From Gnetum montanum (taxonomy: Eukaryota; Streptophyta; Gnetopsida; Gnetales; Gnetaceae): a stretch of 64,000 bases of DNA. Each line of letters opens with the position of its first letter. Position 1 is the stretch's first letter. The DNA lies in the NCBI GenBank assembly GCA_015680685.1, contig MNCI01012629.1:703764-767763 (forward strand), in the 5' to 3' direction. This document shows positions 34,332 to 46,021 of this stretch, in pieces. Below the pieces are notes generated by a model. The model searched no databases. It had not been told where the DNA came from and saw only the letters and a program-made list of their open reading frames with translations. The position numbers and the translations under genes are program-made.

Positions 34332-36658
34332 TGAAACAGCATAAATTTCAGGACTCATGATTTAGCAGAGTCTCAAAATTTGGGCAAGGATCTTTGCGAG
34401 CATGGTGTCATACCGAACTTTGCAGATGACATGGCACCCTAGAAGTCCTAATGCCTACAAAGTTACTTCTAAGTTTGTCTGCCACACTCTATACCACAGT
34501 CAATGCAACACCTAGCCATCAGGCCAATTTACATGAAAAAAGCACTAGGGGTAGACCAAATAGTCCAGAAAATTTTCTATCTCCCAAGCTAAGAGGCTTG
34601 CTACACCCTATAGCTTGCCTAGCTTGACACTTGACCCAATTGACGGTCTACCCAAGGACCATGCTAGGTGTTGTCAAAGGTGTTTAGGATGGACTAAATA
34701 GTTTGGTAAGTTTTCTAACCATAGGAACCTGCTACGCTATGCTACACTGCACAACGTAGCAGGACTTGAGAAGATTGATTGGGCACCAAAGATGCAGTTT
34801 GATGATAACTCAGTCCTTTGGGATATCTGCCCCACTTCATCCTTGATTCATGAGCAACATGACATAGCAAAATGTGGTAAATTTCATCAAAAATCATCTT
34901 AATTTGAGCGCTACACTATGCTACGATACATAGCGTAGCATGGCGTAGTAAGGATGTACTGTGTCAATACTCCTTGTCAAATTGCTTTGATGGAGTAAGC
35001 ATATTTGCCCATGCCTTAACCATCAAACATGCTTGTTCTGTAGAAACACCAAGGCATCACCAACATCCTATAACAGAATATTTTCAAAATGAGATAAGAT
35101 TTGAGTCAAACTGGGTGCTACGCTATGCTACGCTACATAGCGTAGCATAACATAGCAGGGTCAGAATGCGTGAAGGTCCTCTAACAAGTGGTCCTAGCAA
35201 AGGAATGGCACTTGGCATACCTCAACCTCCAAGACTACCTATCCCACTTCACCCGTGGGTTCCAAGCAAAATTTCTCAACAAAGCATTGTAAATCAAGAA
35301 AGGATGCATGTCACACTAGTTGCTACGCTATGCTAGACTACATAACATAGCACAGCGTAGCAGAGACCCTAAGCATGGAAGTGTCCCAAGGATGAACTCC
35401 ACAAGTCCTAGGAGCTTTTAGCATGGAAAGAAGGGTTGTCAATTGTAGAATTCACTTCCCTACCCAGGCCTCAAATAAGTATCTTTGGCTTTTTGATGAG
35501 ATTTCTCTCAAGACTAGCAGCTATGCTACGCTATGCTAGGTAGTGTAGTGTAGCATAGCGTGTAGGTGTTTATGCTACGCCAATACGTTGGGTAGCGTAA
35601 ATAGCATAACACTCACATGAAAGCATCAAGATGTCTCTAGTTAGCTCTAGAACTTGTTCGCAATGGTCACTCCCATCCTAGCATTTCTTCAATGGATAGA
35701 ATCAACAAGTTTTCTTTATTTTTCACCCCCTTGATTATTCCAAAATTTGTCCCTACACTTGACCCTACTTGCAAGAGTAGGAGAAATGTAGTCCTAGAGC
35801 ACACGATCCACTTTGCATTCATTGTTGACATTCTTTATAAAAAAACATGGTAGTTCTCTAGATTTTGGCACATGCAACTTGAATGGTATGGTCACAGTAT
35901 AGCAGGTTTCACATTCAACATTACACAGTAGCATGGCATAGTCACATTTGCACTCTATGGAACCCAATAAATGTGGCATCCAAACCACATTTCTCTCTTG
36001 CATCTGACTCTATAAATACCCTGGTGAAAAATGTTCAACAGGTTGGGCTTTTAGGCATTGTTGGCTTTAAGAATTACCTTTCTTGCGGTTGGCTTCAAAA
36101 GTTAGCAATTTTTTTGGCATGTTGGATTTCCAGTGATTGGCTTTGGCAAAGAGACTAGGAAGTGGAAGGTTAACAAGTAGCAAACCCTAGCAACAACAAC
36201 TCCTATATCTCTCTTCACTAAATGAACAGTGGCTCATTAGTTCCAATTAGCAAGCCACTGGTAGCAGTCCAAGACTTGTGACCATACTATTTCATTGTAA
36301 TCTATGCCTGTCCACACTACCTATTTTTTATACACCTTTAGCCAAACAAAGATCAAATTCGCCAGTCTTGGGGTAGTGCACACTCTCACTCAATCTTGTT
36401 CAATTTTGTTTTGCTATCATTATATTTTGCATTACTACTTATCAGTTTACATTCATCACTTAAGTTATACATAACATCTTTAAAATAATTATTTACGAAA
36501 GGTTGTTGTACATTGATTAAGTGCCTATCTGATCAACCATACCATTCAAGGAACCCCATTTCCATTTACTCCAGCATGGCCCTTGCACGGATTTGGGGTT
36601 AGGCTGTATGCCCAGTAACCTCTTGGTGTTCCATCCATTAACGTTTTTGGTCACTATA
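34332..36658 (+). repeat. 5' LTR of element B
   Basis: Starts TGAAACAGCATAAATTTC and ends GGTCACTATA. TATAAATA at 36011-36018 is the likely promoter. Five or six hairpin-forming blocks at about 200-bp spacing fill the upstream half. The partner is 51892-54124. Confidence 0.92.
34731..35608 (+). repeat. Hairpin ladder in the B 5' LTR
   Basis: Inverted repeats of GCTACGCTATGCTAC / GTAGCATAGCGTAGC type start at about 34731, 34910, 35117, 35322, 35520 and 35571. The block at 35124-35149 is perfect: 12-bp arms around a 2-base loop. The first five are 179-207 bp apart. The 3' LTR has the same ladder at about 52292, 52471, 52661, 52852 and 53053, more decayed. Confidence 0.85.
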
Positions 36659-36663
36659 GTTTT

Positions 36664-36681
36664 TGGCACTAGAAAGAGGAC
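36664..36681 (+). other. Primer-binding-site candidate of B
   Basis: TGGCACTAGAAAGAGGAC, five bases behind the LTR end, conserved in position with C. The tRNA is not identified. Confidence 0.5.
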
Positions 36682-37038
36682 TTCTTTGTTCCCTTTGTAT
36701 GCATCATAGGTAATCTTGCACCTTGTCTGTACCCCGTTACCTACTAGCATAGAAGTGACACCCTTGTGGTTGTCTAGGTACTAGGTGGTGTAGACTAGTC
36801 ACAACAATGGTTCCTCTAGAACCCTGCAGGACAAAAGCCTCCAACCGCTTACTATACCGCATTCACTCTGTTGACTACACTATGTTGCCTTCATATCATG
36901 TGGTGTAGCGAACTTCTTAGCATAGTAGTCCTACTTAGTGTATTAAGCATAAAAATGAAGAAAGCCAGCTTTAGACACTCCCCAGTGTACCCAGTTTTAG
37001 CCTTTCTCTTTTCTACAATTTCCATTTCACAACACAAA

Positions 37039-39253
37039 ATGATTCCTATGATCACTATCGTTCCCACCTTGAACCTGGAGATGCCCTACTCTGTTCAAAA
37101 CATGGTAGGCCTTGAGTGACTGCTCAACCTAGTGCTGATGCTATGACAATCCCTCAAATAGTAGCAAAGATCACCCAAATGCGTACCATAAGATGAGTAG
37201 CAGTACAACTTTCTATGTGCCAAAATGCAAGCCAAAGTACCCTTGGAACATTGTGAATTCAAAGAGAAACATAACTTCAAGTTCATCTATCAAAACAAGA
37301 GGGAGTTCATCCCTACTCTCGACATCACCATCCCATTGACTGAGACATACCAATGGATGTTGAACCAACTTGTCCAAGTAAGTAGGGTAAGAGAATGAGA
37401 CATTGCATCTCATTATGAAGAAACCTTTCAAAATAGTTAGGACGACTTGGATTCCCACTCAGAAGGTGGTGGTCCAATTTACACCACCAGTGTCCCCTCT
37501 ACCTCTTTTGCCCACTCACATCATTCATAGTTTTCCATCTCCTTTCTAATCACCATGACATTGCCACAACCTCCACCCTATGTAGCAATGGGTAGTCACC
37601 CAATGCTTTCAATGTACCAGCATGTGGATCCTTCAACTTCATTCCTAGTCACTCTTCCCACTCAATCCACCCTAGTATTACACCAACATTGGTGACATCT
37701 ACACTACTATATGTGCACACTCTACCTATGTCACAACTTCATGTAGGTTTTGCTTTAGTCCCCTCGTTTGCACCCATCCCACCATCAGTAATGGGTCCAA
37801 CCCCAACTACATGGTGGAAAAAAACCACCTCTTTTCCAACAACCCAAAAGTCTCATGTGCAACCTTAGACATATCAATTCCCCCATGTAGCACAACCAAG
37901 AATGGGGCCATGGGTCACCCACACCACTGGGCAGATCACTACCCAAACGTTGCCATCCATGGTAGCCATTCCTGCAGCACCACTTACTGGGTTGTGGGTT
38001 ATCCAAGAAACACTACACCATCAATGCCACTAGCATTGGTTTCTTCAGCAACCTCACAACTACCTACAACAATCCCAGGTCTAGATCAAGCTTTCCAACT
38101 CATCCAAATCCTCACTAAAGAGATCAAACTGCTTAAGGCTACTAGCTTTGAAACTATGTAGGTCATGAACTTTTACCATGATGACCCTATTAGCCTAGCT
38201 ATCCCTATGCTTATGTTGCCCATTGGGATGCCACTCACCCAATTTACAAAAGATAATGGGGATGGTGATCCCAATGCGCATTTGGTGACCTTTAGGTTTG
38301 AATGCCTATTGCTACAACCATGGCCTCATACCATCATCTGCATCTTTTCCATGTCTCTAATGGAAAAAGCTTTGGATTGGTACCGCTCGCTTCCATGCAC
38401 CTCCATTTCAACCTTGGAAGAGCTGTTGAGTCAATTCATGACTCATTTCAAGTACAACTTGAAATCGAAAGTCACTCTAGACTAGGTCATGAGCATTAAG
38501 CAGAACCTACTAGAATCTGTGCAGAGATTCATATAGTGGTGGAGTGCAACCTTGTATGAGATACGTGATCCGATTCCTGAGGCACACTTGTTGGCCATCT
38601 TTAAGGAAGCGATAAACAACTTCATTAAGTCTAAACTCTACTACCTAGCCTTGACTTCCCTCAACCAAGCCTTTTCTTAGACTAAGAGCATTCAAGATGC
38701 AGCCAAAGCCAGTAGGGACCTGGCCTATGTCACCTATAAAAATGCACAGATTAAGAAAGAAAAAGAGAAGGGCAAGGCCATGGCAATAATAGTGGCTACT
38801 ATGGCCAAGGAAACCAAGTCCAACAACAACAACAACAACAACAAGGCTACCATAGCACCCAACACTCCCACTAACATCATACCTAGCTCTAGCAACATAG
38901 GTCAGTCCTTGGCTTCAACACCTCTGGCATCATCCTAGCTGAGGCCCAACTTTGATTTCAAGGATTTCTCCAAGTATACCCCCTTTCCCATTAAGCCTTT
39001 AGAACTTTTGAAGCAACTGTTGGGAGCTGAGTATATATAACAAAAATGGATGTTAGAGGAGGCCATCAAACACCATCAAAGGTATTGTGAAGTTCTTAGG
39101 AACCCCTCCTTGGCTATGCCTAATGAGCCACCAGTGCCTAATAATTTTAGGTTAGAACATTTCTGTAACTATCACCAACTGTGTGGTCATGATACAAATT
39201 ACTGCCTAGCTTTAAAAATGACATTCAATGAATTATTGATCAAGGTAAGCTAG
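37039..39253 (+). pseudogene. Gag of element B
   Basis: Starts at about 37039 (ATG; MIPMITIVPTLNLEM). The N-terminal part is broken: EFKEKHNFKFIYQNKREFIP at about 37256, then a Pro/Ser/Thr-rich stretch. From 38075, LDQAFQLIQILTKEIKLLK leads into NFYHDDPISL, FTKDNGDGDPNAHLVTFRFE, TIICIFSMSLMEKALDWYRS and LEELLSQFMTHFKYNLK. IPEAHLLAIFKEAINNFIKS and KLYYLALTSLNQAFS follow, then a Lys-rich region with an AAC repeat (38821-38845). The zinc knuckle CNYHQLCGHDTNYCLALK at about 39167 is intact. Confidence 0.85.
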
Positions 39254-40797
39254 TCCTAGATGAGAGCAGTCCCGTTCAACCTAAAAGCTAGTCAATGGGC
39301 ATTTACAAAGACCCTCTAAATGCAAATAATGCAAGCTACACAATCAATACCTTTGGCATTGACAATAACCCTAAGACATCACAACAACCATTCATTGTTC
39401 GTGTGCCTCCTCACAATGCAGAAACGCCAATAACAACTAAGTCATAGCAACCCTTTTTCATTAGGGCCCCTCACCAGCCATTGCCTACACCCTTTTGTAT
39501 TGAAAACTACACCACAACCCACTACAATAACATAGACACCTTTTGTTATCAAGGTGCCAAGGCAAGCAAGTTCACCCCCAAGACAAAATCAAGCGACAAA
39601 GGCTACACCCCAACCTCCTCTCCCAAAGAAGCACAAAGAGTGCATAACTAACAAGCTGGTTAGGGAACGTGTGGTGTTAGGTCCTCCTAACCCTACCTCC
39701 TTTTCATTAGTGCCTATGGCTTCTTCCTTGTCAACTGTTGATAGTAAAACAAAAGTGCAACCATCAACTTCTAGATCAGGAAAGCCTAGTGTTCAACCTG
39801 AAGCTACCCCTCCTTAAGAAATTTGCCTCTTAGGATGTATGGAGGAGGAAAAGGGTAACAAACAATAAGATGTCGAGCAAGATTTTCTAAATGCCTTTGC
39901 ACAAGTTAAATAAGCCTTGAAGTAGAAGAACACAACGCTAAGCCTGTATGACTTGATAATGACCTCTACAACCTACCATGAGGCAATGGTTCACATGTTG
40001 ACATCCATCCCTATTAGCAAAAACTTATCAGCTGAATAAAAAGCCATCCACACAGTCATGCTTCCCCCTGTGGCTGAAGAACCATGGCCCATCCAGTTAA
40101 CATTTAATGACAAGTCCATTAAGGACAACTTTGAAAAGGAACAAGTAACATTTGTCCCTATGTTCAATACCATCTGAGTGGGCCAGTACAAGATCCATAG
40201 GGTACACATTGATGATGGGGCTACCACCAACGTGATCCCATTTCCCATCATAGACAAGTTAGGCTTGGTTGATCAAATCAGAACAACTTTTTGCCTCAAG
40301 TCCTTCAATGGGGCACATGTGATGGTTAAGGGGACTGTACACATCAATTTCATGGTGGATGACCAATTCCTTATGAGTGCAGTGTTCATCATGGTTGAGG
40401 AGATGCTTGGGTTCAACTTGATTATGGGGAGATCATGGTTGGCCCAACTAAGGGTTGTTTCCTCACCAATACATCAAGAAATCCATTTACCCTATGTAAG
40501 AGGGGAAGTGATAATTCATGGTGATGAAGTGGCCTCGTAGGCCATTAACAAGATGGACATGGAGCAAGCTTCAGAGATAGAAATCTCTGAAAATCAAGCC
40601 CCCGTTCAAACTAAAATGCCATGCTCAAAAATGAGCATGCCAAATCCATCGATCCAAATGAAGAAACAATGTGGGTTGAGTTGCCCTTCCAAGCTACAAA
40701 TGATTGCATAGATGAATACCAGCGCAAATCGTCATGGCCATATGCTTTGCCTACCCCACATCGTGTTAGGAAACAATTACATGATTAAAACTTGTTA
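39254..40797 (+). pseudogene. Gag-protease linker and protease of element B
   Basis: A Pro/Thr-rich linker (39254-40130) precedes the protease. YKIHRVHIDDGATTNVIPFP at about 40190 is the active strand, with DDGA where D-S/T-G-A is usual. VMVKGTVHINFMVDDQFL follows, then LGFNLIMGRSWLAQLR and IHQEIHLPYVRGEVIIHGDE at about 40470. The frame continues after one stop and a shift to KKQLHD-type sequence (RKQLHD) and a stop at 40797. RT does not follow directly; a 6 kb spacer does. Confidence 0.85.
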
Positions 40798-41526
40798 TAC
40801 TTCTAATGGTATAAGTTTTGTTTTACATTTAATTCATTGTTTACAGAATTTTTTTTTTTACATTAAGTTTCACTACTTGCATAATCTACATTTCTTTACA
40901 TTAAATTTATTGTTTTCATCATTTACAATTTACATTAAATCTGCTATTCACATTAAATCTACTACTTGTTGATTTGCATTTCACATTAAGTTTGCTAGTC
41001 ACATTGCCCTTGTCGTTAAAAACTAACAAAGGTCCAAAATGGCCTAAAACTAGCAATGGCCAAGAATGACCTTAAGCAACAATTTCAGCCCACTAAGGCC
41101 TAAAACTGACAACTCTACTCTTCTAACACAAAAAAAAAAAAATCATTGAGCAATGGCCCAAAATGGCCTTAAACTATTGCCATGGCCCAAAATGACCCTA
41201 AACTAGAACAAAGGGGCTGACAAGGGGCCCAAACACATTAATTAAAAATTAATTAGCCAAAAAAATGAAATAACTATTTCACATTTTACTTTTCATTCAA
41301 TTTCATTCCATACAATAATGTTTGCAAAAAATTGAAATCCAAAAACAACAAAAATAAAAATCTTTCACTACCACACTATAAGTCCTCATCAGCATCCCCA
41401 TTTCCTGTTCCACTAGGTCCTACACCTCCATTTATATATTGCACAAGACAAAAAAATAAAACATTAAATCAAAACTATGATAAGGCTCTCATAAAATAAA
41501 CTATGACACAATAAAGAATCACTAAC
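40798..41526 (+). repeat. Spacer of B, protease-proximal part with hairpin repeats
   Basis: T-rich sequence with ACATTAARTYTRCTA units at 40860-41000, then units of the type AATGGCCYAAAATGGCCTTAAACTA at 41030-41215 as in C. A possible sense splice donor, ATG|GTATAAG, lies at 40808-40809. No sense protein is seen. Confidence 0.65.
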
Positions 41527-42345
41527 CTAAGATGGCGTCGCATCCATTTCATGGGATATCTTATCCATGGCAATCGCTAGACATTGCAGGATCTCCTCCT
41601 CAGTGAGATTGGTCCAATCTTCCTCTCCCAAATCAATGCTTGCCACAACTTTCCCTTTCTCCATATTTTTCCATCTCAGTGGTCCTAGGGAAAAGGTGGC
41701 AGTGGTGCTCTCCCTAGAAGGTAAGGTCATTTTCCTTTCAGGAGAGTCATTGTCGACCACCTATTGCATGAACTTTTTGTAGGCCCTAGCAATGCCAATG
41801 ACATCGAGGAATAGCTTATGGGTATGCAACTCAAAAAAAGCATCCCGATATTGTTTACGATAGGTAGCATGTTCCACTTTTTACATGTGCTTATGCTTCT
41901 TTTTTCCTACCCCCATTCATACACCTTTGCGTTATAGTCCTTCCAGTCTTGGTTCTTCTGGGCCAATAAGTCCATTTGCATGCATTGTTTAATAATCTCA
42001 TGAGTGGCCTCATTCTTACTCCATATAGTTTTCCAGTATCTTGCATAGTCAATTACAGCCATACGCCAACTACTATTATGAGTTTCATGAGCCAATAAAA
42101 ATTCATTCGTAGACTGAAGGTCCTCCAACTCAACGGCTTGGCTAGCCTTCTCTTTCTAAAGTTTTTGCACCCTCTTCCAGAGGTCCTTGTTGAAATGCCT
42201 ACACTCCCAAAATGAACATGTCGAGTAGAGCACACATTTTCTTATTTTCTAGTATACATCACAAGGAACCTTGGTTACTTCAGCTAGAAGTATAGGCACT
42301 GCATTAACCTCGACTACTTGTTGGGGATCCCACTTGAGATGAGAG
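41527..42345 (-). other. Antisense gene of B, exon 7
   Basis: VEVNAVPILLAEVTKVPCDV, FNKDLWKRVQKL, LEDLQSTNEFLLAHETHNSS and WRMAVIDYARYW, then NQDWKDYNAKVYEWG. After a frameshift come KKKHKHM and YRDAFFELHTHKLFLDVIGI, then TATFSLGPLRWKNMEKGKVV and ASIDLGEEDW, with a stop at 41527. C shows the same series (KVDAILEFPPKVE, QKNQD, KKNHKHHYKHE, TTFSMELPTWTVVDKGKTLV). Confidence 0.7.
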
Positions 42346-42435
42346 GTGGTCAATCACACATGGGAGAGCGTTAGTCATAGAGCCATAGCAAAAATCAAAC
42401 AACTGAGAGAGCCTAACTTAGTAATTCCAACATAC

Positions 42436-42576
42436 CTATCTCAGGATTAATCTACCTTAGGTGATCAATCATGTCATCCACCACCCCCTTCATAAAAGCA
42501 AATTTATCAGGGGTCTTAGTTCATGGTTGGAGGTAGATCAAGGAAGAAGAGTCAAGGGAATTAACAGTGGTGTCCA
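42436..42576 (-). other. Antisense gene of B, exon 6
   Basis: Acceptor TTATTGTGCAG, donor ATAG|GTATGT. 141 nt, against 144 nt for the homologous exon of C (62002-62145), whose donor is also GTATGT. It encodes KTPDKFAFMKGVVDDMIDHL in B and ETPNKFTFMEGILEDMIDRL in C. Confidence 0.75.
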
Positions 42577-42659
42577 CTGCACAATAAAACATGTTACCAT
42601 AGCAAAGATAAGGACAAAAAAATTGAAAAGCAATATGAACGACAGTGCAAAGCTCCTAC

Positions 42660-42965
42660 CTAGCCAACCCTCAAGGGTGATAGCGGGGGGACTACCCATC
42701 GACACACTATCAAGCAAGCGATCAAACTCACTAACATTGAATTGTAGCCCTTCCCCTTCCAACTAACTCAAAAGTGTGAAGGCATACTCAACAATCATAT
42801 GCCCCTTAAATACTGGGGCACACTTTGCAAAAGGATCAACAGCAAGGCCCTCTTTCTCTATAGTAGGCTCCTCTTCTTCCATGGCTGGGACCTCTTCTTC
42901 CTCTTCAGCAAGGGCCCTTGCTTCAGGGGCCAAAACCTCTTCTTCTTCTTCTATTAAACATGTTT
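42660..42965 (-). other. Antisense gene of B, exon 5 (Glu-rich)
   Basis: EEEEEVLAPEARALAEEEEE, VPAMEEEEP, then LEGEGLQFNVSEFDRLLDSV and SMGSPPAITLEGWL up to the donor at 42659 (GTAGGA). C reads LEEEGLFHPNKDNFDHLFNN, MQLGDPPTLTPKGLL up to GTAAGC at 62235. The donor sits at the same residue in both. Confidence 0.72.
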
Positions 42966-43048
42966 AACATAAGCAAGCTAATATGACAGATACTGGGAAG
43001 GGAAACTAGTGAACTAGCAAAAACATATTCACCAACTATGGGCTACAC

Positions 43049-43770
43049 CCTATGAACTTTAATTCATAGCTTTCTCCCCCTCTCTTCATTAGTATCGGGA
43101 GGTTATTTCACAAGACAAGACTTTTTACATTGTAGCCTAGATTTCACCATTTCTGCAATGAGACATTCCAACTTGCAAGCCTTCAAAAAGATACTTCACC
43201 CAATTATAATGGGTTCCTTCTTCCATGACTTCCCACATGATCCAAGCCTACTATACACAAGGATTTTCCCTTGGAAGAGTAGCTTGGGGAAGGCACAGGC
43301 CTGGAAGATAGGGTAAACTATTTGGGCCACTACTATCTTGACTTTATGGATATAAATCCCCTTTTATTCCTTGGTTGTCCCTAACCATTCCTCTATGTCC
43401 TTCTAATGGTTGACATTCTTGCTAGTAATTTCTCCTATATGGAGACCATCAAAGGAAACACTGAAAAGGTCTACAAAATATTTTTCATTAATTTCAAACA
43501 GCACCCACACATTATGAACCCATGTGCAGAAGCGGTCAGCCTTTTCAGAAAAGGAATCAACTAGGGAAAGCATTTTTGTAGCTGGGACACTTGGATTTAC
43601 TGCTAGGAATAAATCCATATGTCTGGGCTCCTAAATGTTGTGAACTAGTATGATTGGGATCCCATTGCAAAGCCAATGTTGAGTCTCGTCCACCTCCTCA
43701 TACTTGAAGAAGAGGTTGGTTTCATCACGCCTAGAGGTGATTACTGTAACCTCTTGGAATTCGCTTACTA
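43049..43770 (-). other. Antisense gene of B, exon 4
   Basis: Acceptor TTATTATAG|TAG (C has TTGCAATAG|TAG). EFQEVTVITSRRDETNLFFK, QHWLCNGIPIILVHN, RHMDLFLAVNPSVPATKMLS, LVDSFSEKADRFCTWVHNVW and EINEKYFVDLFSVSFDGLH follow. C has REVTVVTTN, HWLCH, MDIFLVLSP, MITIIDSFSNN and VFFIDFFGLL in the same order. It ends at a GTGTA donor in both copies. B lacks about 290 nt that C has near the 3' end. Confidence 0.7.
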
Positions 43771-43889
43771 CTATAATAACCAACAACAAAAATTACCAAA
43801 ATCAAGAGCAAAATCATAACTTGAACATATAAAAAGCAAATGCATAATTTAACACACTAGGTATGAATGGCATAGGAAATGGTGGAATT

Positions 43890-44200
43890 TCCATGAAAAC
43901 ATCTTCTATGGTAAGCATTCGGTAATTGTCCCATTCACTATCCAACTAGCCAAGCTCCTTACACTTCAAATAAAACTTGGCATACTTAGTTGGGTAGGTT
44001 TTGAAATCAAGCCCAAGTTGTTCTATGACACCGGCATGCACACTCCTGGTAGAGGAGAACTCTTGCAAAGACATTTGGGCCAATGCCAATGTATCCGTGT
44101 TACCATGAAGACCATCCTTGTCAATATAAAACCTAGTAACATGCAAAAAATGGTAAGAATTTTGACTAGCATAAGAAAAATGATACAAAAAATTTTAAAA
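43890..44200 (-). other. Antisense gene of B, exon 3
   Basis: RFYIDKDGLHGNTDTLALAQ, MSLQEFS, EQLGLDFKTYPTKYAKFYLK, CKELG and LDSEW, ending in IPPFPMPFIP. C has the aligned series GLHNEADALTLTHMALEVFS, LEQVGVDLKSCPTHYPRVF, LDEEWASGELNLEEI and PPSRTPF at 64000-63745. Confidence 0.7.
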
Positions 44201-44434
44201 CATCTTCATAGGACTCACCCACAAGCACAATAAATGGTTCCAGGTGGGTTCTGGAAACAGGTGCCCGTGTGATGGGCAATGAACAATGTGTTGTATTGGT
44301 GATAACATTTAAATCTAGGCATGTTTCAAATCTAACTTAAGCACCTCAAGCCCCTTGAGCACTGGTTTGAGGCTTCTACCCCTTCACCCTCAATAGAGCC
44401 ATCAACCATGAATTTCAAAATTCCCCAATTCACC

Positions 44435-44667
44435 CTAGGCAACAATGTTTTCATAAGTACAGTGGCTATTTTGGCCGATAAGTGTAACCATACTATCACA
44501 CTGAAATGGCGAAGGAGGAACTCTAGGAAGTCCTGTGCACCCTCCTAGAACTAGACTACCTAATTCCCTATCGTGTGTGGGGAGGGGGGATGTTAGCCAT
44601 GGGTTCAATAAGGCAGCATAGGACTCCCACCAGCTCAAGCACAATCAGCATAGGTTTTAACATGACC
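44435..44667 (-). other. Antisense gene of B, exon 2
   Basis: The acceptor TTACGTAG|GGTC follows a T-rich tract. The frame reads VMLKPMLIVLELVGVLCCLI, then shifts into LVLGGCTGLPRVPPSPFQCD and SMVTLIGQNSHCTYENIVA. The 3' end is not fixed. Confidence 0.45.
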
Positions 44668-44699
44668 CTACGTAACACAACAAAAAAGCATTAGTGCAA

Positions 44700-45530
44700 A
44701 CATTCAAGTGATGATTACCAAGTAGTGTAGCATAACCCTTGCTATACATATTTTTCCTTAGGCATGAAATAGTAACACATAGCCACAATAACACAGAACT
44801 AAACAGAACATGTAGTATAGTAGGGTGTTACACGTAGCATAGCAGGCATACCCTGCACAGCGTAATGGCTATGCCCTGCTTAGCATAGCGTAGTAGGTAC
44901 ACCCTTCTTAGTGTAACGATTATGTCTTGCATAACGTAGCATAGCATGAAAACCTTGTACAACATAGCATAACGACTACACTTTGCACAAGAGTAAAAAC
45001 TACGTTATGTTCAGCGTAGCAAGATGAATACACCCCGTGTAGCTTAGCAAAGCGGAAAATGTGACATGAAACAATATAACAATTGTGAAAGTGTAACAAA
45101 TATGACATAGCAAGTAAAACACTAACACACGTAGTAGAGTAATAGTCCCAACAGCATAGCAGCATAGCAGGTTTGCTAGCATAGCAGGCCTGCCAATTTA
45201 GCAGCATGGCAGCCATGGCACTATAGCCATGTAGTGTAACGTTGACCAAAATGTAACATAGTAATAGTCACAATGCTAAAGTAACATGGCTTTAAAAAAA
45301 TACACATGTCATTCTTATTGTCCTAACCCTACCCCATCGCATGAAACATAGCTAGGTAAAACACAGACAAAATAAACTCCCCCTTTGCACATGCTATGCT
45401 ACGTTGGGCATATGCTACGCTACCCCAAAACTTTACAAACAAAAAGTCCCTTCTAAGGACGGTATGCTATGCTAAGCATGTACTATGCCACCTAGAACCA
45501 TCAAAACCCCTGCTATAGTGCAATGGTCAT
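44700..45530 (-). repeat. Intron 1 of the antisense gene, rich in TAGCATAGCGTAG motifs
   Basis: The region between exons 1 and 2 holds many degenerate copies of TAGCATAGCRTAGYA and its complement, the same motif that forms the LTR hairpins of B. Short minus-strand frames here are by-products of the repeat. Confidence 0.55.
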
Positions 45531-45755
45531 TCTTGATAATGGTGGTTGGGGTGGTGTCACGTAGGGTAGTGGTGTAGTGACCACCACCGCTGCTGTAGCC
45601 ATAGTGGTGACAGCCACATTATAGCAGACAAAACGACAACCAAAACCAATAACAATAGTTGCAATGTAGCAATAGTGGAAAAAAAGACACTGATAGCAAT
45701 GGCAGTTCAACTTGATATATTACAAAATGAAAATGAGGGTAGCGTAGCGACTTAC

Positions 45756-45874
45756 CAGTTGGATGGAGCCTCCTACTGCTCCTCAATGCACACTGTGGGA
45801 AGACGTCGCAAGGTACAGCCCCCTTCATCTAGGTTGGCAAGCCCCTCATGCCTGCGCTCACTCTTCTGTGCCAT
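45756..45874 (-). other. Antisense gene of B, exon 1
   Basis: Starts ATGGCACAGAAG (MAQKSERRHEGLANLDEGG), 39 codons plus two bases with one TAG, ending at TG|GTAAGT, a consensus plant donor. Spliced to the acceptor at 44668 the frame continues W-V-M-L-K-P-M-L. The partner exon of C would lie beyond the window. Confidence 0.6.
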
Positions 45875-46021
45875 TGCCTACTCACAAACTTAGGTGTATC
45901 AACTGTACCAACTATTATGCTATGATCACTACGCTATCTCTCTGCTCAACCATGTTATGCTTTGGGTGTAGGATATAGGTGTAAGTGAAAGTAACCAAAT
46001 TATGGTGGGGTATCCCCCTAT

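Larger units (their letters stand above)
41527..45874 (-). pseudogene. Antisense intron-containing gene of element B, unknown function
   Basis: A gene of at least seven exons on the minus strand inside the protease-RT spacer. It has a TATA box at 46022-46030, ATG at 45874, and good splice signals (GTAAGT at 45755, GTATGT at 42435, acceptors TTACGTAG and ATTGTGCAG). The predicted protein is about 600-700 residues, with a Glu-rich stretch, a likely coiled coil and a basic GKKKHKH patch. The copy has stops and frameshifts, but its exons align with the antisense gene of C (61130-64000) despite strong divergence. I recognise no known domain. Extra, sometimes antisense, ORFs are known in plant Tat-lineage elements; those I know of lie next to gag or behind integrase. 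Confidence 0.75.

Noticed and set aside
34731-35608. CRISPR-like array
   Set aside because: The repeated blocks are about 200 bp apart, degenerate and palindromic, lie in an LTR and recur in its partner. There are no cas genes and the DNA is plant nuclear.
44920-45249. 109-codon minus-strand ORF as an exon of the antisense gene
   Set aside because: It consists of CGTAGC-type repeats and lies between a consensus donor at 45755 and an acceptor at 44668, so it is better read as intron.
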